A DNA stretch of 46,735 nucleotides, from contig JAHHIJ010000046.1 in NCBI GenBank assembly GCA_019358985.1, forward strand, positions 1 to 46,735. Reading direction: 5' to 3'. Positions 23,761 to 31,587 of this stretch are shown one piece after another. The DNA comes from Tolypothrix brevis GSE-NOS-MK-07-07A. Its GTDB lineage: Bacteria > Cyanobacteriota > Cyanobacteriia > Cyanobacteriales > Nostocaceae. Positions within the stretch are counted from its first letter, which is position 1. The number at the start of each line of letters is the position of its first letter. The notes under the pieces are model-generated. The model was not told the origin of the DNA and made no database searches. It was given only the letters and a program-made list of their open reading frames with translations. The translations under genes and the position numbers were made by a program.

Positions 23761-24000
23761 GAGTCTGTAAATGCATCAAAATTGCCAACTTCGGAGAATA
23801 CGACTTTACCGACAACTACCGAAAATACTGAAACGTTACCACTAATTACAAAATCTCCGTCACCAATAAGTACGGAAAACCAATCAAAATTGTCAACCTC
23901 GGAGAATACGACTTTACCGACAACTACCGAAAATACTGAAACATTACCACTAGTGACGGAATCTCCGTCACTAGTAAACACGGAAAACACGGAAATAGAT
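23761..24000 (+). repeat. Tandem duplication of about 120 bp, in frame with the roadblock gene
   Basis: Two copies of a roughly 40-codon unit (SKLPTSENTTLPTTTENTET then LPLITKSPS..., and SKLSTSENTTLPTTTENTET then LPLVTESPS...) lie side by side. The first starts near 23775 and the second near 23886. Both are open in the frame that continues into the LC7 domain without a stop, and encode Thr/Ser/Glu-rich linker sequence. The duplication is recent, as the two copies differ at few positions. Confidence 0.75.
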
Positions 24001-24027
24001 TTACCAATAATTTTGGAGGAAAAAATC

Positions 24028-24396
24028 ATGATTAATAGTTCGATGCTACAAGACGAGCTGCAAAACTTTGTCAGCGGCACCTCTGAGGTTCAAGGTGCAG
24101 CCTTAGTCAGTCCTGATGGTTTGGCTTTAGCTTCGGTGCTACCCGGAGGTATGGACGACGAACGTACCGCCGCAATGTCTGCATCTATGCTTTCTTTGGG
24201 GGAACGCATCGGACGCGAACTCGCTCGCGGTAACGTTGAGCGAATTGTGGTGGAAGGTGAAAAAGGCTACGGAGTTTTGGTTGGCTGTAGTGGTGATGCT
24301 GTTTTATTAGTTCTCGCTAATGCATCAGTCAAACAAGGCTTGTTGTTTTTAGAAATTAAACGCGCTGTTGCCAAAATTGCACCTTTGCTTGGTTAG
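24028..24396 (+). CDS. Roadblock/LC7 domain protein (MglB-like)
   Basis: 122 residues from ATG 24028, which has a strong GGAGG 8 bases upstream. Roadblock features: MLQDELQNFVSGTSEVQGAA, SPDGLALASVLPGG, ERIGRELARGNVERIVVEGEKG and VLVLANASVKQGLLFLEIKRA are each recognisable in order. These form the beta sheet and helices of the LC7 fold. LC7 proteins dimerise and act as GAPs or regulators of MglA-like GTPases. An upstream in-frame extension to ATG 23704 (MPLGKILKLLAEAF and a Thr-rich linker) would give about 230 residues. Both forms are possible, and the Shine-Dalgarno favours the short one. Confidence 0.88.
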   Translation: MINSSMLQDELQNFVSGTSEVQGAALVSPDGLALASVLPGGMDDERTAAMSASMLSLGERIGRELARGNVERIVVEGEKGYGVLVGCSGDAVLLVLANASVKQGLLFLEIKRAVAKIAPLLG

Positions 24397-24446
24397 CTAA
24401 TAACACGAAGCAACCCGTATTCAGATTTGTGGATTTCCGATTTTCT

Positions 24447-24508
24447 CTCTTAAATTGCCATTCTTAATTTACAACTAATTTGGAACTTGAAGTTTGGCAA
24501 TTTAAAAG
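24447..24508. other. Inverted repeat before the globin gene
   Basis: TTAAATTGCCA (24450-24460) and TGGCAATTTAA (24495-24505) are perfect 11-bp complements 34 bases apart, followed by an A-rich run. The position, about 105 bp before the globin start, fits a processing hairpin or an operator. Confidence 0.45.
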
Positions 24509-24613
24509 AAAAAATAAGGACAATTTTCTCAGTTCCAAGCTGATGATTTATCAGGGCTGGCTCTACTGTAATCAAAACAGTTGGTTTTTATTAATCTTAG
24601 GAGAAACGCAAGA

Positions 24614-25168
24614 ATGACTTTAGAACCACACTCCTTTATGTCCATAATGGAAAAGCGTATTGGCTTTACAGATGAGGACAAAGCTCTACTAAAATCTGAG
24701 GCAAGCTGGGGAGTAGAAATTGCTCCAGAGATGGCAGACCACTTTTATGCTTACCTTGAGCGCGACTCAGAAATGAATGGTATTTTACACGCTACTGAAG
24801 GGCGGATTCATCGCTTGCGGGAAACCTTTGTTGAGTGGTTTTATGAGATGTTTACAGGCATGGATGAGTGGGGAAATGACTATGCCGATCGCCGCTGGAA
24901 AATTGGTCTAATTCACGTCCGTATTGGCATTGGACCTCAGCATGTTGTGCCGGCGATGGCAACGGTAATTCATCAGGTAGGTAAACGCTTAAAAAATGAT
25001 GGTAAAAGCGAAGACTTGAAAGAGTCTCTTAGCCGAATTTGTATGATTGACTTGGCTTTTATTGAACAAGCTTACGTAGAAGTTTCTTCGACGGCTGTAC
25101 TTAATGAAACTGGCTGGTCAGAAGCTCTATTTAGGCGTTTAATTGTTACTGGTGCAAAAGCGATGTAA
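24614..25168 (+). CDS. Protoglobin / globin-sensor domain protein
   Basis: 184 residues from ATG 24614 (MTLEPHSFMSIMEKRIGF), with AGGAG upstream. It matches single-domain protoglobins: RIHRLRETFVEWFYEMFTG (the C/E helix region), YADRRWKIGLIHVRIGIGPQ with the proximal haem His in IGLIHVRIG, and the following HVVPAMATVIHQVGKRL helices. It should bind haem and O2, NO or CO. There is no attached signalling domain, so the output probably passes to neighbours in the cluster. An upstream TTG-started extension exists but adds only 11 residues with no signal. Confidence 0.85.
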   Translation: MTLEPHSFMSIMEKRIGFTDEDKALLKSEASWGVEIAPEMADHFYAYLERDSEMNGILHATEGRIHRLRETFVEWFYEMFTGMDEWGNDYADRRWKIGLIHVRIGIGPQHVVPAMATVIHQVGKRLKNDGKSEDLKESLSRICMIDLAFIEQAYVEVSSTAVLNETGWSEALFRRLIVTGAKAM

Positions 25169-25181
25169 CACTACACATATT

Positions 25182-25202
25182 CCTCAGGTTTTCAGCCTGA
25201 GG
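25182..25202. other. Intergenic hairpin between globin and V4R genes
   Basis: CCTCAGG-TTTTCAG-CCTGAGG, a perfect 7-bp stem 13 bp after the globin stop. No T-tract, so read-through into the V4R gene is expected; it may protect the upstream mRNA end. Confidence 0.5.
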
Positions 25203-25239
25203 CTAGACAAATAAAACTTCATTTGTAGAAAACTCATTT

Positions 25240-25701
25240 ATGTTACGTCCAAAACTCGGAGATTTTAGCAGTATAGTTTGTTTCAGGTCGGCAATTGTCG
25301 GCATGGAAGATGCTTTGGGTGAAAAAGCAACAGCGATCGCTTTAATTGCAGCCGGTCGCAGCCGTGGTAAACATTTGGCACAAGAATTAGGTTTAACAGT
25401 CGCAAACTCGTCTTTAGACGATATTGCCTCAAAACTTGGATTTGCTTTAGGTAAAGATGGCACTCGTTTATGCATCATTAATCGTATCGAAGCTCAAGAA
25501 AATGTTATCAAAGTTTACACTTCGGAAACTCTATGTTCTGCCGGGGAAGCTTTAGGTTCAGATCGTAAATGTACTTACACCCTTGGCGCTATTTGGGGGG
25601 CATTAGAGCAAACCGTTGGTAAGCGCTTCCAAGGAAAACACGTAGAATCTGTGCTTCGTGGTGGTGAGTACGATGTATTTGAGTTTACTGAATTGAGATA
25701 A
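25240..25701 (+). CDS. V4R-like (4-vinyl reductase type) small-molecule-binding protein
   Basis: 153 residues. The middle (IAAGRSRGKHLAQELGL) and the C-terminal half (SETLCSAGEALGS, CTYTLGAIWGALEQTVGKRF, HVESVLRGGEYDVFEF) fit the V4R domain found in BchJ, in XylR-type sensor domains and in stand-alone hydrocarbon-binding proteins. The two Cys (in LCSAG and KCTYT) may bind a metal or be redox-active. Its place at the end of the GTPase-globin cluster suggests a ligand-sensing input. A tnpB element is inserted directly after the stop. Confidence 0.78.
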   Translation: MLRPKLGDFSSIVCFRSAIVGMEDALGEKATAIALIAAGRSRGKHLAQELGLTVANSSLDDIASKLGFALGKDGTRLCIINRIEAQENVIKVYTSETLCSAGEALGSDRKCTYTLGAIWGALEQTVGKRFQGKHVESVLRGGEYDVFEFTELR

Positions 25702-25763
25702 TTGCTACCGGAAATAATGGGGTTAGAGCCTCCCCCTTCGTCGTGCTTCTTTAAATTAATTTA

Positions 25764-25800
25764 GCTATTCCTATGATGAATGTGTTATCATAGGAATAGC
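25764..25800. other. Left-end-type hairpin of the second tnpB element
   Basis: GCTATTCCTATGAT and ATCATAGGAATAGC form a perfect 14-bp stem with a GAATGTGTT loop. It is directly followed by the GGGAGGAAAG ribosome binding site and the tnpB ATG. It may serve both in transposition and in limiting tnpB translation. Confidence 0.65.
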
Positions 25801-25813
25801 GGGAGGAAAGAAA

Positions 25814-26950
25814 ATGCTAGTTCTCGAATTCAAGGTTTATGCAAAACCAGCCCAGCTTCAAGCAATTGATGAAGCGATCAGAATTTGTAAATTCATTCGC
25901 AACAAATCAATTCGGCTGTGGATGGATGGCGGTGCAAAATCTTGGTTCGATCTTTCCAAATACTGTGCTTTATGGGCTAAAGAGTTCAACTTTGCAAATA
26001 AGTTGGGTGCAATGGCTCGGCAAGCTAGCGCGGAGAGAGCGTGGGCAGCAATTTCTCGGTTCTATGACAACGTAAAAAAAGGGATTAAAGGCAAGAAAGT
26101 TGGCTTCCCAAGATTCCAAAAAGATTGCCGATCCGTTGAATACAAAACAAATTCTTGGAAGCTATCAAACAACCGCAAAACAATCACTTTTACCGATAAA
26201 TGTGGCATTGGTAGATTAAAAATGAAAGGTACTCGTGACCTTAATTTTTACTCCTCCGAACAAATCAAGCGAGTACGATTAATTAAACACGCTGATGGTT
26301 ATTACGCTCAGTTTTGCGTAAGTATTGATCGTACTGAGCAAGTTGCAATAACAGGTAAAACGATTGGATTAGATGTTGGTTTAAAAGAGTTTTACACCGA
26401 TTCAAATGGCGAGATGGTTCCCAATCCTAAGTTTATGCGTAAGGGTGAAGTGCGGTTAAAGCGCGCTCAACGCTTAGTAAGCCGGAAAACAAAAGGCGGA
26501 ATAAATCGCCGTAAAGCACGAGTGATTTTAGGTAAGCGACACCTCAAAATAAGTAGACAGCGTAAAGACCATGCTATTAAGTTGGCAAGGTGCGTAATCA
26601 CATTAAACGATGTAGTAGTCTATGAAGATTTGAGAGTGTCCAATATGGTTAAAAATCACTGCCTTGCAAAATCAATTAGCGATGCCTCTTGGTATCAATT
26701 TCGAGTATTTCTCGAATATTTCGGAAAAGTATTTGGTAGGATTACGATTGCAGTGAATCCTGCCTATACTAGCCAAGAGTGCCATAGCTGCGGAACGATT
26801 GTTAAGAAAAGCCTATCCACGAGAACACATATATGTAAGTGTGGTTGCGAGATGGATAGGGATCATAACGCAGCGATTAACATCTTAAATCGCGGGATAA
26901 GTACGGCAGGTCATGTCGGAACTTCGATCCTGGAGATCGTAAACGCTTAG
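25814..26950 (+). CDS. tnpB: TnpB RNA-guided nuclease (IS200/IS605 OrfB)
   Basis: 378 residues. N-terminal OrfB_IS605 region LEFKVYAKPAQLQAIDEAI; RuvC residues D187 (TIGLDVGLKEF), E271 (VVYEDLRV) and D350 (MDRDHNAAINI); zinc ribbon C323/C326 (CHSCG) with CKCGC at 341-345. All are intact, so it should be an active nuclease. Strong GGGAGG Shine-Dalgarno. It differs from the tnpB at 10950 in family and flanking ends, so the two arrived separately. No tnpA. Confidence 0.93.
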   Translation: MLVLEFKVYAKPAQLQAIDEAIRICKFIRNKSIRLWMDGGAKSWFDLSKYCALWAKEFNFANKLGAMARQASAERAWAAISRFYDNVKKGIKGKKVGFPRFQKDCRSVEYKTNSWKLSNNRKTITFTDKCGIGRLKMKGTRDLNFYSSEQIKRVRLIKHADGYYAQFCVSIDRTEQVAITGKTIGLDVGLKEFYTDSNGEMVPNPKFMRKGEVRLKRAQRLVSRKTKGGINRRKARVILGKRHLKISRQRKDHAIKLARCVITLNDVVVYEDLRVSNMVKNHCLAKSISDASWYQFRVFLEYFGKVFGRITIAVNPAYTSQECHSCGTIVKKSLSTRTHICKCGCEMDRDHNAAINILNRGISTAGHVGTSILEIVNA

Positions 26951-27047
26951 GGAGATCAGACCTCTGGATTAGGTGCGGTAACGTTCTTAATTAAAGTCCG
27001 ATCATTGAACTAAGAATCCTCACGCATCGACGGCTGAGGAGTGTCAA
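26900..27047 (+). ncRNA. Predicted omega RNA and right end of the second tnpB element
   Basis: The tnpB 3' end and the following 97 bases should encode the omega RNA. The right-end hairpin is formed by AATCCTCA-CGCATCGACGGC-TGAGGAGT (27013-27042), and the sequence then runs into GTGTCAA, the usual last bases of this IS200/IS605 group. The element is thus expected to end at 27047 and the guide to start with AAGTTGAAAATAGGG in host DNA. Boundaries inferred from family pattern. Confidence 0.6.
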
Positions 27048-27083
27048 AAGTTGAAAATAGGGAAAGAGTTAAAAAACCTTTCC

Positions 27084-27119
27084 CAAAAAATCCCGCCATA
27101 GCCGATCGCTATAACGGGA
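27084..27119 (-). terminator. Rho-independent terminator of the 27145 gene
   Basis: On the minus strand, TCCCGTTATAGC-GATCG-GCTATGGCGGGA is followed by TTTTTT. It lies 26 bp after the stop of the exported protein gene. It includes a HIP1-like GCGATCGG. Confidence 0.8.
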
Positions 27120-27144
27120 GAATAATAAGAAGATTCTGTATAAA

Positions 27145-28410
27145 CTATCGATAAGCGACTTGTGGACCTGCCCAAACTTGTGTGACTTGTTCACCATAAG
27201 TAATAGGCTGATCTACCTCTGTTGCTGCGCCAGTTTTACCATCACTAGAAACTGTCACTAAAGGCCAGTTTTCATCTCCTAGTTCACCAGTACGGAACAT
27301 AACATTATCAGGTTTAGTTTTGCTCCAACCTAACAACACGGAAATTTTATCGTGTTCTTGTTCGTTACCATCGCTAGGGGCAACAGTATTAGTATTATTT
27401 TTTTGTCGATCCCAAATCACCGCGCTATCTGACGCATCAGATGTATTAAATAGTGCTTCAAATCTACGTGCTAAAAAGCGATCGCCTTTTTGAGACCAGC
27501 TGACAGGAACTAAAACCCCAATAGTCCCTTCACCGTTAGGATCTGGTGATGATACCTTAACATTCAATAGCGCATCTCTATTATAAGAAGTTGAAGACAC
27601 TACCCGTAAATTCTTGGTTTGCCTATCTTCAATAAACAGAACACTGCTAACCCGGCTATTGTGCATTTGGGGTTTGACTTCTAATTGTACGCGGCTATAA
27701 ACAGCATACCTACGATCAGGAGAAATTACGGGTACACTGCGGTAATAGCGCACTCCACCACCCTTGGAACTCATAGCCTCTTGAGTAGACTGTATCCATT
27801 GCCAAGGAATCGGATAAGGACTTCCTATCGGATCTAGTTGTGCGGCTTCAGACTCATCACGCTGGGGAGTTACATTTATGTTTGTTGTATTTGATTGCTG
27901 ACGCCCTGTTGCCGGCGAGATTGTCGCTGCGTCTAATAATTCATCACCAGGCTTATGTATTGCGATAACAGTATCTTCGCTGATAAAAGACCTGAGTTTC
28001 GCAGCTTTCAATCTTTCGACTAAATTACTTTGACTGGCAGACACACTAGTGGATGGTGCGAGTTCAACCGCTGCCAAGGGATCGGGAATAGATGCCTCTA
28101 TTAATGGTGCGAATTCAACAGCTGCCAAAGGGTCAACAGTCGATTCTTCACTTGACAGAGAATCATCTTCTGCTGTCAAAGGCTGCATTTTATCTGATAA
28201 AGGTGATAGTTGTGGGTCAACAGAAGCCATTCCCACTAATTCTGAGTCAGAGTTTCCTGACGCAGGTGTGATTTGAGCTACCTGTGATTGTTTCGCTGAA
28301 CTAGAGTGACCCGATGCAGCCACTAAAGGTGCGACAAAAAGCACAACGACAACATACTTTGTGAATGGTTTCACGCGGAACCATTCGGACAGCAAAAGGG
28401 TTTTAAGCAT
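27145..28410 (-). CDS. Exported protein of unknown function
   Basis: 421 residues. The N-terminus carries a hydrophobic export segment (YVVVVLFVAPLVAASG, about residues 19-34). A low-complexity Ser/Glu/Ala region follows with an imperfect internal repeat (DPLAAVEFAP and DPLAAVELAP, about 93-119). The C-terminal domain (about 205-421) starts with PIPWQWIQSTQEAMSSKGGG and includes YYRSVPVISPDRRYAVYSRV, SVLFIEDRQTKNLRVVSS and WSQKGDRFLARRFEALF. This looks like a beta-propeller-like blade pattern of a cyanobacteria-specific family. I do not know its role. It ends in a good terminator. Confidence 0.7.
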   Translation of the reverse strand: MLKTLLLSEWFRVKPFTKYVVVVLFVAPLVAASGHSSSAKQSQVAQITPASGNSDSELVGMASVDPQLSPLSDKMQPLTAEDDSLSSEESTVDPLAAVEFAPLIEASIPDPLAAVELAPSTSVSASQSNLVERLKAAKLRSFISEDTVIAIHKPGDELLDAATISPATGRQQSNTTNINVTPQRDESEAAQLDPIGSPYPIPWQWIQSTQEAMSSKGGGVRYYRSVPVISPDRRYAVYSRVQLEVKPQMHNSRVSSVLFIEDRQTKNLRVVSSTSYNRDALLNVKVSSPDPNGEGTIGVLVPVSWSQKGDRFLARRFEALFNTSDASDSAVIWDRQKNNTNTVAPSDGNEQEHDKISVLLGWSKTKPDNVMFRTGELGDENWPLVTVSSDGKTGAATEVDQPITYGEQVTQVWAGPQVAYR

Positions 28411-29189
28411 GTTCTAACTCTCTAGAGGGCGGGGTTGCTGTGTGAGGAAGCACCTGCTGAGACAGTAATGAGGCAAACTACATTATATGTATAACAACAA
28501 ACCAATTGATTGAACGAGATATTTTATTAAAATTTTGCACAGTTTTACATAAACCAGGTAACATGCCCCATACCTTGAAAAAGTACTGAGTTCTTACTTT
28601 GAATATGCTAGCAATGTACTGACAGTAAGCAAACAGGAACTACTGAGATGCAGAAATCCGCCGCTGCTAAAATCCAACTACAGCAAAATAAGAGCGATCG
28701 CTCTACTTGAGTGTTGAACGCATCAATTGTACTTACTACTTTTACTGGCAACCTGCGCTCACATGACGTGTTTGTTTTTTGTGGCTTTAATAAAACTAAA
28801 AGCTAACCTATTATAGGTAGCCTATTTTATTTTATGCCACACACCAGACCACGATTACTGTAGAAGTATGACCTTACGGAAAAACTTGGTAAACGCCCAA
28901 CAAATAATACTCTAAAAGTACTACCTGCATCTACCAAAAGACAGACATTGCAATTGAAGTTACAATGCTTACAAAAGCAAACTACTACTTAATTGATATC
29001 AACGGAATACGAAAGCCGAAGTCTTTGGGAACTATTGGGAACGATATTGAGTGCTTAAACTCAGAGCGTTTTGTTCTTAGACATCGCAAGGGAATTAAAT
29101 TTGCGAAAAGTAGATGCGTTTCACACTGGCTTATCTGCCAGATGATTCATTATAACCGCTTCTAAAAACCTACACATATCTAGGCATTA
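28411..29189. other. Gene-free stretch
   Basis: No supported gene. A 66-codon frame at 28965 has no recognisable domain and overlaps the approach to the RNA candidate. The first 150 bp should hold the promoter of the leftward exported-protein gene. If the RNA at 29190 is an IscB-type omega RNA, its guide would be encoded just upstream of that point. Confidence 0.45.
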
Positions 29190-29440
29190 GTCCGTAAATA
29201 TGGGCAAGCTCAACTCCACGGTATAAGTTCGCTCAACTAGAAGCGCCTAAAGGCTTGGTTCCTTTGCTCCGAGCTTCAGGTTCCTTGACCACTAATCCCC
29301 AGTTAGAGATACTGAAACTAATTTCAGTACGAGACTTCAAAATTTATTCAGTTGTTTGTTCGTGGTTCACAAGCCCCAGTACGAGCTTTTTAACCTTCAC
29401 GGTTAACTAGGCTTTACTATCGGATATGTTTAGCCACAAC
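29190..29440 (+). ncRNA. Probable orphan IscB omega RNA (HEARO type)
   Basis: The order of blocks CGCTCAACTAGAAG (29230-29243), small hairpin GCCTAAAGGC (29245-29254), GCTCCGAG (29266-29273) and CTTCAGGTTCC (29274-29284) follows the CUCAACYUGAAG ... CUCCGAG ... CAGGUUCC pattern I remember for HEARO RNAs beside iscB genes. The first and last blocks pair (AACTAGAAG with CTTCAGGTT, 8 of 9). Two more hairpins follow: ACTGAAA/TTTCAGT (29311-29328) and TTAACC/GGTTAA (29390-29406). No IscB frame (RRXRR or HNH) follows, so the RNA would be an orphan. Identification from memory of the consensus, not from a covariance search. Confidence 0.5.
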
Positions 29441-29619
29441 TTGCATTGTATCATCAAATATCTGGGCAATTATCCTTCTTATTTACCCAGAGATGCAGAG
29501 TTTTTAGTGAACAGCAGCCAACCCTGATTAGCGATGCTGTCTTTTACAAGCACCAAATCATTTTACAGCTAAATGAGCAATTTTTTAGTTAGTGTGATTG
29601 TAAAAAAGCAAAATTATTA

Positions 29620-29643
29620 GGGAATCGGGCATTACCGATTCCC
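29620..29643. other. Perfect hairpin upstream of fmt
   Basis: GGGAATCGG-GCATTA-CCGATTCCC, a perfect 9-bp stem 33 bp before the fmt start codon. No T-tract. It probably lies in the fmt leader; it may be a repeat or regulatory hairpin. Confidence 0.5.
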
Positions 29644-29675
29644 CAGTACAATCGGTCCTTAGTCCCCATTTCCTT

Positions 29676-30680
29676 ATGAAAATCGTATTTTTTGGTACTC
29701 CCCAATTTGCTGTACCTACCCTAGAAAAATTGCTGAATCATCCAGAATTTGAAGTTTTGGCAGTAATTACCCAGCCAGATAAACGTCGGGAACGCGGTAA
29801 CAAACTTACACCGTCACCGATAAAAACTGTCAGTGCTGCTGCGAACCTACCAATATGGCAACCCCAGCGCATAAAAAAAGATACTGAAACCTTAACTCAA
29901 CTTAAACAATTGAACGCGGATGTATTTGTTGTAGTTGCCTATGGGCAGATTTTATCTCAAGAAATCTTGGATATGCCCAAATTGGGTTGTATTAATGTAC
30001 ATGGCTCGATTTTGCCGAAATATCGGGGTGCAGCTCCGATTCAGTGGTGTTTGTATAACGGTGAGAAGGAAACCGGCATTGCAACAATGTTAATGGATGC
30101 GGGGATGGATACGGGAGCCATGCTGCTGAAAGGGACTACGCCAATTAAATTACTGGATGATGCTGAAGATTTGGCAATTAGGCTATCTCTAATCGGTGCT
30201 GATTTGTTGGTGGAAACTCTATCTCAGCTAGAACAAGGAGAGATTCAACCAATTGCTCAAGACGATTCACAAGCTACTTATGCACCTTTAATTAAAAAAC
30301 CCGATTATGTGTTGGATTGGTCAAAAAGCGCTTTTGCATTACACAATCAAATTAGAGGCTTTTATCCCAACTGCACTGCCACCTTTCGCAACCAACCGCT
30401 AAAAATCACTGCCACCGCTCCCCTTGGTTCTGCTTTTTGGAGTGAGTTACCACCAGAATTAGCAGAAATACAGCATAAATTGCCTGATTTATCAACAATA
30501 TCAAGTAATCCAGGAGTTGTGGTAAGTATTGTTAAGGGAATGGGAGCGATCGCTCAAACCGGAGATGGTTTATTATTGTTACGAGAAGTTCAGCAAGCCG
30601 GCAAACGTCCTCAATCAGGATGGGATTTTGTTAATGGGACTCGTTTAGCTGTAGGAGAAGCGTTTGCCGGTGGGAGTTAA
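29676..30680 (+). CDS. fmt: Methionyl-tRNA formyltransferase
   Basis: 334 residues. It formylates initiator Met-tRNA with 10-formyl-THF in the cytosol. The N-terminal Rossmann domain starts [19 protein letters not shown]. The catalytic triad is visible: N107 and H109 ([19 protein letters not shown]) and D145 ([11 protein letters not shown]). The C-terminal OB-like tRNA-binding domain includes IRGFYPNC and ends LAVGEAF. Length is usual. No def neighbour. The 33-bp leader after a hairpin has no clear Shine-Dalgarno. Confidence 0.97.
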   Translation: MKIVFFGTPQFAVPTLEKLLNHPEFEVLAVITQPDKRRERGNKLTPSPIKTVSAAANLPIWQPQRIKKDTETLTQLKQLNADVFVVVAYGQILSQEILDMPKLGCINVHGSILPKYRGAAPIQWCLYNGEKETGIATMLMDAGMDTGAMLLKGTTPIKLLDDAEDLAIRLSLIGADLLVETLSQLEQGEIQPIAQDDSQATYAPLIKKPDYVLDWSKSAFALHNQIRGFYPNCTATFRNQPLKITATAPLGSAFWSELPPELAEIQHKLPDLSTISSNPGVVVSIVKGMGAIAQTGDGLLLLREVQQAGKRPQSGWDFVNGTRLAVGEAFAGGS

Positions 30681-30693
30681 GAGTGGGGGAGAC

Positions 30694-30800
30694 AAGGAGA
30701 CATTTCCATAATTTAATTATGCGTTCCCCCGAAATCCTTAATTAGACGTAGCATTGCTACGTCTCTACATCTTTGTCTACCAGATGACTATTGACTATTC
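30694..30800. mobile_element. Family B MITE-like copy, degenerate
   Basis: Contains TTAATTATGCGTTCCCCCGA, ATTAGACGTAGCATTGCTACGTCT and an ATGACTATTGACTATTC end. The arrangement matches the family B copies at 13982 and 38536, but the left arm is eroded. It lies between the convergent fmt and DUF6464-like genes. Confidence 0.55.
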
Positions 30801-31139
30801 ATAGAATCGGCAAGAGTCACAAGGTCCTTCTGGGTTAACTGCACAGCGAATAATTTCTGAATTAGCATTATAGCGGCAGGTGGCATCTCCGACTACCCAA
30901 CGTCCGTTTACCAAACTTCTTTCTGATGGTCGTTTGGCGGATTGTACGTAAACAGCTATATTTTGTAAACAGTAACGTCCTGCCTTAAGCTGATATCTGT
31001 GGCGTCGCTCTAAAACTGCATAGGTTTTACCTTCCAAATCGAGATAGTTTCCCGGTTGTGGTGTCCAATCAAATTGCACGTTGCCAAGGGATTGGCGTGG
31101 ATGCGTCAAAATCACCTCGGTTGAAAGAGATGGCTCCAT
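30795..31139 (-). CDS. DUF6464 family protein
   Basis: 114 residues. The series VILTHPRQSLGNVQFDWTPQ, GNYLDLEGKTYAVLERRHRY, YCLQNIAVYVQ and GDATCRYNANSEIIRCAVNP, ending CDSCRFYE, matches a small cyanobacterial family I recall as DUF6464. Four to five Cys in the C-terminal third (C87, C98, C106, C109) could bind a metal or an Fe-S cluster. Function unknown. Convergent with fmt. Confidence 0.75.
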   Translation of the reverse strand: MEPSLSTEVILTHPRQSLGNVQFDWTPQPGNYLDLEGKTYAVLERRHRYQLKAGRYCLQNIAVYVQSAKRPSERSLVNGRWVVGDATCRYNANSEIIRCAVNPEGPCDSCRFYE

Positions 31140-31587
31140 AAGCTTTTGTAATTAGGTTTACATTATTAGGATGGTAGCGCACTGCTCCAAAAGACTTATC
31201 TAAACTTCATTATTTTGCTGTTCTTGAATCGATTCTCAACTCCCAAAAGTGATAAGCCTTATTTTTGGTTAAACTTTGCCTCTATCGGTAAATCCCCCGG
31301 AAACAATGACATTGCAGAATATTGCCAAATTTAATTGGCGCTTGTATTAATCAAATGCTGTACTAAGATATATAGAACTTACGTAAAATATCTCTCAAAC
31401 TCTTATTCCTCCGTGTACTTTGCTCCCGTAGTGCAGTTCGTTACCATAAAAAAAGAGACCGGAATCAAATTTAAATTTTCGTCGTCTGAAGCTATGAGCA
31501 GTACCACCAGCAATTGTGTGGCTTTTACACACAATAAGTTCTTATTTGTCAGTTGTTATTTGCCCCATGCCCAATTTCCAATGCCTA
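31140..31587. other. Gene-free stretch before the lipid transport operon
   Basis: No convincing gene; a short plus-strand frame at 31335 lacks any family feature. It includes AACTTACGTAAAATATCTCTCA and ends in a CCCATGCCCAATTTCCAATG low-complexity spacer typical of these genomes. Promoters for both the leftward DUF6464 gene and the rightward mlaF-like gene must lie here. Confidence 0.45.

Noticed and set aside
28965-29165. 66-codon frame before the HEARO-like RNA
   Set aside because: No recognisable protein; I looked for IscB RRXRR or HNH motifs and found none.
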